This document shows, in pieces, positions 49,853-56,265 of a DNA stretch of 56,265 nt. Made by a program: the position numbers and the translations under genes. This stretch comes from Caviibacterium pharyngocola (GTDB lineage: Bacteria; Pseudomonadota; Gammaproteobacteria; Enterobacterales; Pasteurellaceae). The notes beneath the pieces are model-generated. The model did no database searches. It was not told the DNA's origin and worked only from the letters and a program-made list of their open reading frames with translations. Location of the stretch: contig NZ_PHGZ01000010.1 in assembly GCF_002795405.1 (NCBI RefSeq), positions 1 through 56,265 on the forward strand, in the 5' to 3' direction. Every line of letters starts with the position of its first letter. The first letter of the stretch is position 1.

Positions 49853-49855
49853 GCT

Positions 49856-50569
49856 TTAATATTTCAAATAAAAATCCCGAATCAAGCGGATAAAATCAGG
49901 ATGATAACGGTTTTCCGCTGTATAGATCGTCAGTCGGCTGTGTTCCATCGGCTGCGCCCGTTTGGAAAATGTCAGCAGAATTCGATGCGGATCTTTGCCT
50001 TGTTTAGTCGTAATTTCACAGCGTTTCGCGCAGTAAAGTGCGGTCTGTTTTAATAACATTTCTCCCGCGTCGAAAGGCAAAATAAAGTGAATGTTGCCGT
50101 TATCCGTTAAACAGGTTTCGGCGGCGTTCAGCCAATCGGAATGTTGTCCGTTCACGGTGTAACGCGCCACGGTTCGCTGGGCGGAACGGCACGCCGAGCT
50201 TTGTTCAAAATAAGGCGGGTTGGCGGTGATAAGGTCAAACTGAGCCGGATGATTGCGGGCGAATTCCAGAATATCTTGCCGATATAGGCGCATTCGCGCT
50301 GCCCAAGGCGAGCGGTCGATATTTTCTTGCGCTTGCAGACAGGCATCCGGATCGATTTCCACCGCGCTAATGCGGCTCTCCGGCGCGCTGCGTTGCGCCA
50401 ACATCAGTGCAACCAAGCCGCTGCCCGTGCCGAAATCCAACAAATTTCGCGCACCTGCCACATCCGCCCACGCGCCGAGCAATACGCCATCCGTGCCCAC
50501 TTTCATCGCGCAGCGATCGTGATTAACGTGAAATTGTTTGAAGGTAAAACCGTTTTTATTGCTTGCCAT
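49856..50569 (-). CDS. trmN6: tRNA1(Val) A37 N6-methyltransferase
   Basis: Adds N6-methyl to adenosine 37 of tRNA1-Val (YfiC family). I start at ATG 50567-50569 (MASNKNGFTFKQFHVNHD), 237 residues; the open frame to 50665 overlaps the srmB start and lacks a match. GTDGVLLGAWADV and LLDFGTGSGLVALMLAQR bind S-adenosylmethionine (about 25-65); NPPYF near residue 123 is the adenine N6-methyltransferase catalytic motif. It is divergent from srmB. Confidence 0.92.
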   Translation of the reverse strand: MASNKNGFTFKQFHVNHDRCAMKVGTDGVLLGAWADVAGARNLLDFGTGSGLVALMLAQRSAPESRISAVEIDPDACLQAQENIDRSPWAARMRLYRQDILEFARNHPAQFDLITANPPYFEQSSACRSAQRTVARYTVNGQHSDWLNAAETCLTDNGNIHFILPFDAGEMLLKQTALYCAKRCEITTKQGKDPHRILLTFSKRAQPMEHSRLTIYTAENRYHPDFIRLIRDFYLKY

Positions 50570-50586
50570 AAATATCCCGAAAAACC

Positions 50587-50617
50587 ACCGCACTTTCGCG
50601 ATAAAGTGCGGTATAAT
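50587..50617 (+). promoter_or_regulatory. Uptake-signal hairpin overlapping the srmB -10 element
   Basis: ACCGCACTTT (50587-50596) and AAAGTGCGGT (50603-50612) form a perfect stem with a CGCGAT loop. The last T of the second signal is also the first base of a perfect TATAAT (50612-50617) in the trmN6-srmB divergent region. A -35 element is not obvious. Both arms are exact uptake signals. Confidence 0.5.
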
Positions 50618-50650
50618 CCGCGTTAATTTTATCACAATAGAACAAGAAAA

Positions 50651-51979
50651 ATGACATCCGCACAATTTGAAGACTTTGATTTAGCACCGGAATTATTAAA
50701 AGCCATCACACAAAAAGGCTATAAACGTCCGACCGCCATTCAGCAAGAAACCATTCCCGCCGCAATGGAAGCGCGCGACGTATTAGGTTCCGCCCCGACC
50801 GGCACGGGTAAAACCGTTGCCTTTTTGTTGCCGGCGTTGCAACATTTATTAGATTATCCGCGCCGCAAACCGGGCGCGCCGCGCGTGTTGATTCTCACCC
50901 CGACGCGCGAATTGGCGATGCAAGTTGCCGAACAAGCGGAAGAATTAGCCGCCTTCACCAAATTAAGCATCGCCACCATTACCGGCGGTGTGGCGTATCA
51001 AAATCACGGCGAAATTTTTAACAGCAATCAAGATATTGTCGTCGCGACACCGGGACGTTTATTGCAATATATCAAGGAAGAAAATTTTGATTGTCGCGCG
51101 GTGGAAATTTTAATTTTTGACGAAGCGGACAGAATGTTGCAAATGGGATTCGGGCAAGATGCGGAGAAAATTGCCGCAGAAACCCGTTGGCGCAAACAAA
51201 CCTTTCTGTTTTCCGCCACCTTAGAAGGTGAATTATTGACGGATTTCGCCGAGCGCTTATTGAATGATCCGATTAAAATCGATGCGGAACCGAGCCGCCG
51301 CGAGCGCAAGAAAATCCAGCAATGGTATTATCACGCCGACAGCAACGAGCATAAAATCAAATTGCTCGCGCGTTTTATCGAACAAGAGCAAGTGTCGCGC
51401 GGGATTGTTTTCGTGCGCCGGCGCGAAGATGTGCGCGAACTCGCCGAAACCCTGCGTAAACGCGGCATTCGTAGCACTTATTTGGAAGGTGAAATGGCGC
51501 AAACGCAACGTAATAACGCCATTGATAAGCTCAAAAACGGCATTGTCACCGTTCTAGTGGCGACGGATGTGGCGGCGCGCGGTATCGATATTGAAGATGT
51601 CAGCCATATTATGAACTTCGATTTGCCTTACAGTGCCGACACCTATTTACACCGAATCGGCCGCACCGCCCGCGCCGGTAAAAAAGGCGTCGCGGTGTCA
51701 TTCGTCGAAGCGCACGATTATAAATTGCTCGGCAAAATCAAACGTTACACCCAAGAATTACTCAAAGCCCGCGTGTTGGAAGGGTTAGAACCGCGTACCA
51801 AACCGCCGAAAGACGGCGAAGTTAAAACCGTCAGCAAAAAACAAAAAGCGCGCATTAAAGAAAAACGGGAAGAAAAGAAAAAAACCGAGCAAAAGAAAGC
51901 AAAATTGCGGCATAAAGACAGCAAAAATATCGGCAAACGCCGCAAACCAAGCGGCTCGGCAAATGTAGCCGAAAGCTAG
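50651..51979 (+). CDS. srmB: DEAD-box RNA helicase SrmB
   Basis: ATP-dependent RNA helicase that aids early 50S assembly. The 442 residues show the Q motif (FEDFDLAPELLKAITQKGYKRPTAIQ), motif I APTGTGKT, motif II DEAD (IFDEADRML), motif III SAT, motif V VLVATDVAARGID and motif VI HRIGRTARAG. The C-terminal 70 residues are a very basic Lys/Arg-rich tail. SrmB is preferred over RhlE, DeaD or RhlB by the short length and N-terminus and by the divergent trmN6 neighbour, which is adjacent in E. coli too. Confidence 0.92.
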   Translation: MTSAQFEDFDLAPELLKAITQKGYKRPTAIQQETIPAAMEARDVLGSAPTGTGKTVAFLLPALQHLLDYPRRKPGAPRVLILTPTRELAMQVAEQAEELAAFTKLSIATITGGVAYQNHGEIFNSNQDIVVATPGRLLQYIKEENFDCRAVEILIFDEADRMLQMGFGQDAEKIAAETRWRKQTFLFSATLEGELLTDFAERLLNDPIKIDAEPSRRERKKIQQWYYHADSNEHKIKLLARFIEQEQVSRGIVFVRRREDVRELAETLRKRGIRSTYLEGEMAQTQRNNAIDKLKNGIVTVLVATDVAARGIDIEDVSHIMNFDLPYSADTYLHRIGRTARAGKKGVAVSFVEAHDYKLLGKIKRYTQELLKARVLEGLEPRTKPPKDGEVKTVSKKQKARIKEKREEKKKTEQKKAKLRHKDSKNIGKRRKPSGSANVAES

Positions 51980-52000
51980 CCGAGTTTTCTTTTTCCGCAT

Positions 52001-52040
52001 AAAAATACGCCGCATATTTGTTTGTATGCGGCGCGTTTTT
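52001..52040. terminator. Bidirectional terminator between srmB and xylB
   Basis: GCCGCATA (52009-52016) pairs with TATGCGGC (52025-52032), with an A-run before and GCGTTTTT after. It lies between convergent srmB and xylB. Confidence 0.85.
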
Positions 52041-52046
52041 ATATCT

Positions 52047-53489
52047 TTAGTCTTTCAATTTTTGGTAAATTTGCGCAAATTTTTGCCGTTTTTCTTGATA
52101 ATATTCCGTGCGTTGCGGATTCGGTCGGTACACCGCTTCCAAATTTAACGGCTGACAGAAATTCGCGATCTCTTCATTCGGATGCAAGGCGATTTGCGCC
52201 AATTTCGCCGCGCCTAATGCCGGTCCCACATCGCCGCCAGTACGATATTCCAAGGTTTGCCCGCTAATATCCGCCAATAATTGCCGCCAATACGCGCTTT
52301 TCGCCCCACCGCCGATCAAGGCGATACTTTCCGCTTTCACCCCGCTTTCGTGCAGTACGTCAATGCCTTGCACCAAGGCAAAACTCACGCCTTCCACCAC
52401 CGCTTTTGCCATTGTGATTTGATTGTCATTATGGGTTAACCCGTAAAATACGCCGGTGGCGAACGGATCGTTATGCGGCGTGCGCTCGCCGGATAAATAA
52501 GGTAAAAAAATCGCCTGAGAATCCACCGCACTTTTTTCCACCGCTGCAAATAATTGTTTTACGTCGGCAAAACCAAGGGATTTTACCGCCCAATCCACTG
52601 CCGATGCCGCACTTAAAATCACCGACATTAAATGCCAGCGATTAGGCAACGCGTGGCAGAAACTATGCACCGCTTTTTGCGGATTGGCACGGAATTGATC
52701 AGCAACGACAAAATACACACCCGATGTGCCGAGCGACAACATTGCTTGCCCGCTTTGGCATAAACCAATACCGATTGCGCCCGCCGCATTGTCACCACCA
52801 CCTGCCACCACCGGCACACTCGGCATTTTCCAATTTTGCGCAATTTCTCGACGCAAATAACCCGTAATTTGATTACCTTCAAATAGGCTCGGCATATGTT
52901 CTAAATCCAATCCGCAAGCATTCAGCAAGGTTTTATCCCAGCAACGATTCGCCACGTCCAACCACATCGTGCCGGCGGAATCGGACATATCGGAGGCATA
53001 TTCGCCGGTCATTTTTAAGCGCAAATAATCTTTCGGCAACAGCACCTTCGCGACTTTTTCAAATAGATTCGGCTCGTTTTTCGCCACCCATTTCAATTTC
53101 GGCGCGGTAAACCCCGGCATCATTAAATTACCGGTAATTTCCCTAGAATTGGTAACAAGCTGTTCCAACTCCACACATTCCGCACTGCTCCGCCCGTCAT
53201 TCCATAAAATCGCCGGACGCAATATTTGATCGGTGCTATCCAACAAAGTCGCACCGTGCATCTGTCCGGTCAAACCAATGGCTTTAACTTGGCTTAAATC
53301 TTGTTGATTTGCCAACTCCTGCATCGCTAAATCCGTCGCCGCCCACCAATCCTGTGGATCTTGCTCCGACCAAAGCGCCTGCGGACGAGAAATCGGCAAA
53401 GGCTGATGGCTCACGGCAAGAATATTCTGCGCTTCATCCAGCAACACCACCTTCACGCCCGACGTACCGAGATCAATACCGATATACAT
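52047..53489 (-). CDS. xylB: Xylulokinase
   Basis: Phosphorylates D-xylulose to xylulose-5-phosphate, which enters the pentose phosphate pathway. The 480-residue FGGY kinase shows YIGIDLGTSGVKVVLLDE at the N-terminus, GLTGQMHGATLLD (about 74-86), GGGDNAAGAIGIG in mid-protein and ALIGGGAKSAYWRQLLADI near residue 385. It follows xylA by 70 bases in the same direction; that gap holds an inverted uptake-signal pair. Confidence 0.96.
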   Translation of the reverse strand: MYIGIDLGTSGVKVVLLDEAQNILAVSHQPLPISRPQALWSEQDPQDWWAATDLAMQELANQQDLSQVKAIGLTGQMHGATLLDSTDQILRPAILWNDGRSSAECVELEQLVTNSREITGNLMMPGFTAPKLKWVAKNEPNLFEKVAKVLLPKDYLRLKMTGEYASDMSDSAGTMWLDVANRCWDKTLLNACGLDLEHMPSLFEGNQITGYLRREIAQNWKMPSVPVVAGGGDNAAGAIGIGLCQSGQAMLSLGTSGVYFVVADQFRANPQKAVHSFCHALPNRWHLMSVILSAASAVDWAVKSLGFADVKQLFAAVEKSAVDSQAIFLPYLSGERTPHNDPFATGVFYGLTHNDNQITMAKAVVEGVSFALVQGIDVLHESGVKAESIALIGGGAKSAYWRQLLADISGQTLEYRTGGDVGPALGAAKLAQIALHPNEEIANFCQPLNLEAVYRPNPQRTEYYQEKRQKFAQIYQKLKD

Positions 53490-53506
53490 AACAATCTCCT
53501 TATAAA

Positions 53507-53553
53507 AAAGTGCGGTAAGTTTTTTAAAAGTTTTTAAAATCTTACCGCACTTT
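53507..53553 (-). terminator. Uptake-signal hairpin between xylA and xylB
   Basis: AAAGTGCGGTAAG (53507-53519) pairs with CTTACCGCACTTT (53541-53553) across a 21-base AT-rich loop, just after the xylA stop. It may partly terminate xylA transcription and so reduce xylB, or protect the xylA mRNA end. Function is inference. Confidence 0.55.
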
Positions 53554-53559
53554 CGGTTC

Positions 53560-54879
53560 TTATTTATAAATATAACTATTCACCAAATTTTCCAAATATT
53601 CTTGCTGACCGGAGATCGGTTTCGGATTGAGTTCGTTTTTCTCAACCAGTTGCGCCAAACTTTCTAAGGAAGCTTTTCCGGTTAAAATTTGCTGACCAAG
53701 CTCGCCATTCCAACCGGCATAACGTTGTTCGACCACATTTTGTAATACCTTATCTTCCAACATTTTCGCCGCGCGTTTTAAGGATAAGGCAAGCACGTCA
53801 ATGGCGCCGATATGTCCGTGGAACAGATCATAAGGATCGATACTTTGACGGCGAATTTTCGCATCAAAGTTAAACCCGCCGGTGGTAAATCCGCCGTGTT
53901 TTAAGATTTCATACATCACCAAGGTATTTTCTTCTACACTGTTCGGGAATTGGTCGGTATCCCAGCCTAATTGCGGATCGCCGCGGTTCGCATCAATGGA
54001 GCCGAAAATATCCAACGCACAAGCGGTCGCTACTTCGTGTTGGAAGGTATGTCCGGCAAGGGTGGCGTGGTTGGCTTCAATGTTCATTTTGATTTCTTTT
54101 TCCAAACCGAATTGTTTTAAGAACCCGTAAACCGTTGCTACATCGTAATCATATTGGTGTTTGGTCGGTTCTTGCGGTTTCGGTTCGATGAGCAAAGTGC
54201 CTTTGAAACCGATTTTATGTTTATGCTCCACCACCATTTGCATAAAGCGACCGATTTGCTCGCGTTCGCGTTTTAAATCGGTGTTCAATAAGGTTTCATA
54301 GCCTTCACGTCCGCCCCAAAGCACATAGTTTTCGCCGCCTAAGCGTTTGGTTGCATTCATCGCACTAAACACTTGCGACGCCGCCCAAGCAAACACTTCT
54401 GGATTCGGATTGGTCGAAGCGCCGGACATATAACGCGAATTGGTAAAACAGTTTGCCGTTCCCCATAATAATTTTACGCCGGTTTGCGCTTGCTTTTGCT
54501 CTAAAATATCCACAATGGTATTGAAATTGTGTTGATATTCTTTAAACGAGCTGCCTTCCGGCGCCACATCGATATCGTGGAAACAATAATAAGGCACGCC
54601 TAATTTGGTGAGAAATTCAAACGCAATATCCGCTTTTTGCTTCGCGCCCGCAAGCGGATCGGCTTGTTTTTGCCAACTGCGATCTAACGAACCTACGCCA
54701 AACATATCATTCCCGTTCCAGCAAAACGTATGCCAATAACACACCGCCAAACGCAAATGCTCCGCCATTGTTTTGCCTAAAATCACTTGATTGGCGTCGT
54801 AATGTTTAAACGCAAACGGATTAGTGGAGTTTTCGCCTTCATAACGGATTTTTTCAATTTTGTCGAAGTAAGTGGTCAT
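53560..54879 (-). CDS. xylA: Xylose isomerase
   Basis: Metal-dependent isomerase converting D-xylose to D-xylulose. The 439-residue length is that of the class II (long) enzymes. [13 protein letters not shown] holds the catalytic His-Asp pair (about 101-104). [16 protein letters not shown] and [14 protein letters not shown] carry metal-binding Glu and His residues, and [19 protein letters not shown] the metal-binding Asp residues. ATG preceded by TAGGAGAAATATT. First gene of xylA-xylB, divergent from xylF. Confidence 0.98.
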   Translation of the reverse strand: MTTYFDKIEKIRYEGENSTNPFAFKHYDANQVILGKTMAEHLRLAVCYWHTFCWNGNDMFGVGSLDRSWQKQADPLAGAKQKADIAFEFLTKLGVPYYCFHDIDVAPEGSSFKEYQHNFNTIVDILEQKQAQTGVKLLWGTANCFTNSRYMSGASTNPNPEVFAWAASQVFSAMNATKRLGGENYVLWGGREGYETLLNTDLKREREQIGRFMQMVVEHKHKIGFKGTLLIEPKPQEPTKHQYDYDVATVYGFLKQFGLEKEIKMNIEANHATLAGHTFQHEVATACALDIFGSIDANRGDPQLGWDTDQFPNSVEENTLVMYEILKHGGFTTGGFNFDAKIRRQSIDPYDLFHGHIGAIDVLALSLKRAAKMLEDKVLQNVVEQRYAGWNGELGQQILTGKASLESLAQLVEKNELNPKPISGQQEYLENLVNSYIYK

Positions 54880-54990
54880 AATATTTCTCCTAAAATGACG
54901 AAGTAGGTTTTAGTTTCGGCAATATCATCGTGCAAAAAGGCGCATAGCTTCAATTATGTTATTTCATTTAATTATTCAGATAATTCGTTA

Positions 54991-55066
54991 TTGTGGATAA
55001 CGTCACAAAAAACAAAAAACGTAATTCCATTGGAAAATCTGATAATTGAATTTGTTCCATTAGAAA
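54991..55066. promoter_or_regulatory. xylA/xylF divergent control region: CRP site and putative XylR repeats
   Basis: A CRP site TGTGG-ATAACG-TCACA lies at 54992-55007. Two direct repeats, TTCCATTGGAAA (55025-55036) and TTCCATTAGAAA (55055-55066), lie 30 bases apart, or about three helical turns. Such spacing suits an AraC-type activator, most likely XylR, whose gene is not in the window. Together they would drive xylFGH, and possibly xylAB, when xylose is present and cAMP is high. Confidence 0.6.
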
Positions 55067-55081
55067 GATAAAACTGTTGCC

Positions 55082-55114
55082 AGAGTAAGCATTAGGGCTT
55101 GTTAACCCTACTCT
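55082..55114 (+). other. Bulged hairpin in the xylF leader
   Basis: AGAGTA (55082-55087) pairs with TACTCT (55109-55114) and GGG (55095-55097) with CCC (55106-55108), leaving a seven-base bulge and an eight-base loop. It lies about 35 bases before the xylF ATG, so it may sit in the 5' leader or overlap the promoter. Not assigned to any known RNA family. Confidence 0.3.
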
Positions 55115-55147
55115 ATCCCTTCAACTAAAAATTATCGAGGTGATCTT

Positions 55148-56146
55148 ATGAAACTTAAAACCGCTTTACTTTCGGTTGCTGCTGCGTTAATGATTTTCAG
55201 TAATCCTATTAGTGCGAAAGATTTAAAAATCGGTATGTCCATTGATGATTTACGTTTGGAAAGATGGCAAAAAGACCGTGATATTTTTGTGGCAAAAGCC
55301 AAAGCTTTGGGCGCGGATGTGTTTGTGCAATCGGCGAATGGTGATGCCTCCGCACAGATTTCTCAAATTGAAAATATGATTAACCGTAATGTAGATGTGT
55401 TAGTCATTATTCCGTTTAACGGTGAAGTGTTGGGCAATGTGATTGATGAAGCTAAGCGTGAAGGTATTAAAGTTTTAGCTTATGACCGTTTAATCAATAA
55501 TGCTGACTTGGATTTCTATGTGTCTTTCGATAATGAGAAAGTCGGTGAATTACAAGCTCAAAGTATTTTAGAACAAAAACCGCAAGGGAATTATTTCTTA
55601 ATGGGCGGTTCACCGGTAGATAACAATGCGAAATTGTTCCGTAAAGGTCAAATGAAAGTATTACAACCGCATATTGACAGTGGAAAAATCAAAGTGGTCG
55701 GCGATCAATGGGTAGATTCTTGGCTTGCGGAAAAAGCGTTGCAAATTATGGAAAATGCGTTGACCGCAAACAAAAATAATATTGATGCCGTTGTGGCGTC
55801 CAATGATGCGACGGCAGGCGGTGCAATCCAAGCATTAAGTGCGCAAGGTCTTTCCGGCAAAGTGGCGATTTCCGGTCAAGATGCGGATTTAGCCGCAATT
55901 AAACGTATTGTTGAAGGTACGCAAACGATGACAGTCTATAAACCGATTACGACATTGGCAGATAAAGCGGCTGAAATTGCGGTGACTTTGGCTAAAGGCG
56001 ATAAACCACAAACCAATTCCGAATTGAACAATGGCTTGAAAACCGTACCGGCATATTTATTAGATCCGATTGTCGTGAATAAAGACAATATTGAAAGCAC
56101 GGTGATTAAAGACGGCTTCCATACTAAAGACGCTATTTATAAATAG
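55148..56146 (+). CDS. xylF: D-xylose-binding periplasmic protein
   Basis: Binds D-xylose and delivers it to the XylGH ABC importer. The 332 residues begin with a signal peptide (1-23, cut after NPISA) followed by KDLKIGMSIDDLRLERWQKDRD, a XylF hallmark. AQISQIENMINRNVDVLVIIPFNGEVL and VASNDATAGGAIQALSAQG are typical of the periplasmic-binding protein 4 sugar group. ATG preceded by GAGGTGATCTT. The next genes, expected xylG and xylH, lie beyond the window. Confidence 0.96.
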   Translation: MKLKTALLSVAAALMIFSNPISAKDLKIGMSIDDLRLERWQKDRDIFVAKAKALGADVFVQSANGDASAQISQIENMINRNVDVLVIIPFNGEVLGNVIDEAKREGIKVLAYDRLINNADLDFYVSFDNEKVGELQAQSILEQKPQGNYFLMGGSPVDNNAKLFRKGQMKVLQPHIDSGKIKVVGDQWVDSWLAEKALQIMENALTANKNNIDAVVASNDATAGGAIQALSAQGLSGKVAISGQDADLAAIKRIVEGTQTMTVYKPITTLADKAAEIAVTLAKGDKPQTNSELNNGLKTVPAYLLDPIVVNKDNIESTVIKDGFHTKDAIYK

Positions 56147-56180
56147 GGTTTGTTGATCTTTTAAGACTGAAATATTTAGT

Positions 56181-56208
56181 TTTGGGGCTGTATTAGATTA
56201 GCCCTAAA
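56181..56208 (+). other. Stem-loop after xylF
   Basis: TTTGGGGCT (56181-56189) pairs with AGCCCTAAA (56200-56208), with one G-T pair and a ten-base loop. No T-run follows directly. In binding-protein transport operons such a stem often protects the binding-protein mRNA so that it outnumbers the membrane parts. The rest, up to 56265, shows no gene. Confidence 0.45.
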
Positions 56209-56265
56209 TTCCACACCATTTTCGCAAGGTTTTAAGTTGCTTTTTTGGGGTACCAAAGTTAAACC

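Overview
The window is ordinary chromosome from a gamma-proteobacterium of the family Pasteurellaceae. I counted 46 exact copies of the Haemophilus-type DNA uptake signal sequence (AAGTGCGGT or its complement), about one per 1.2 kb. Gene content agrees: a peroxiredoxin-glutaredoxin fusion next to oxyR, fucIKUAP with fucR, comF next to nfuA, hemCDXY divergent from cyaA, and xylBA divergent from xylF. Base composition is mid-40s % GC by eye. I cannot fix the genus; Haemophilus, Aggregatibacter, Pasteurella, Basfia and Actinobacillus succinogenes-like lineages all share the Hin-type signal.

Layout. 1-3977: str operon on the minus strand (rpsL-rpsG-fusA-tuf, tuf cut by the window edge) with a near-consensus promoter. 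4150-7104: a four-gene polar amino acid (probably cysteine) ABC importer on the plus strand. 7169-9666: tusB, tusC, tusD, yheO and fkpA on the minus strand, then slyX. 10062-12450: the peroxiredoxin-glutaredoxin gene divergent from oxyR-fabR. 12518-20450: L-fucose regulon fucR, fucI-fucK-fucU-fucA-fucP-fucO on the minus strand, with a stop codon inside fucP. 20561-25417: a divergent deoxyribose locus, deoC-deoR against deoK-deoP-deoX. 25530-28555: LPS inner-core genes hldD, waaF, waaC. 28663-32185: peptidoglycan recycling anmK-murQ divergent from glmU. 32252-39472: tamA-tamB-ppx. 39611-42759: cyaA-narP. 42982-47394: hemC-hemD-hemX-hemY. 47511-49818: nfuA, comF and a HAD phosphatase. 49856-51979: trmN6 and srmB, divergent. 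52047-56146: xylB-xylA divergent from xylF, the first gene of the xylose ABC importer; the window ends just after it.

How the genes work together. Three sugar regulons (fucose, deoxyribose, xylose) lie within about 40 kb of cyaA, which makes cAMP. CRP-type sites can be read upstream of fucI and between xylA and xylF, a weaker one lies between deoC and deoK, and a competence-type (CRP-S) site lies upstream of comF. The deoxyribose locus holds its own regulator, kinase, permease and aldolase, plus two operator-like palindromes of the E. coli DeoR type in the divergent promoter region.

I did not find a clearly new molecular system, prophage, CRISPR array, insertion sequence, tRNA or rRNA. The most useful leads are the nonsense codon in fucP, the single-locus deoxyribose regulon, the stand-alone comF with its own CRP-S site, the close cyaA-narP linkage, and several uptake-signal hairpins placed inside operons or promoters. 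No gene-free stretch exceeds 300 bases.
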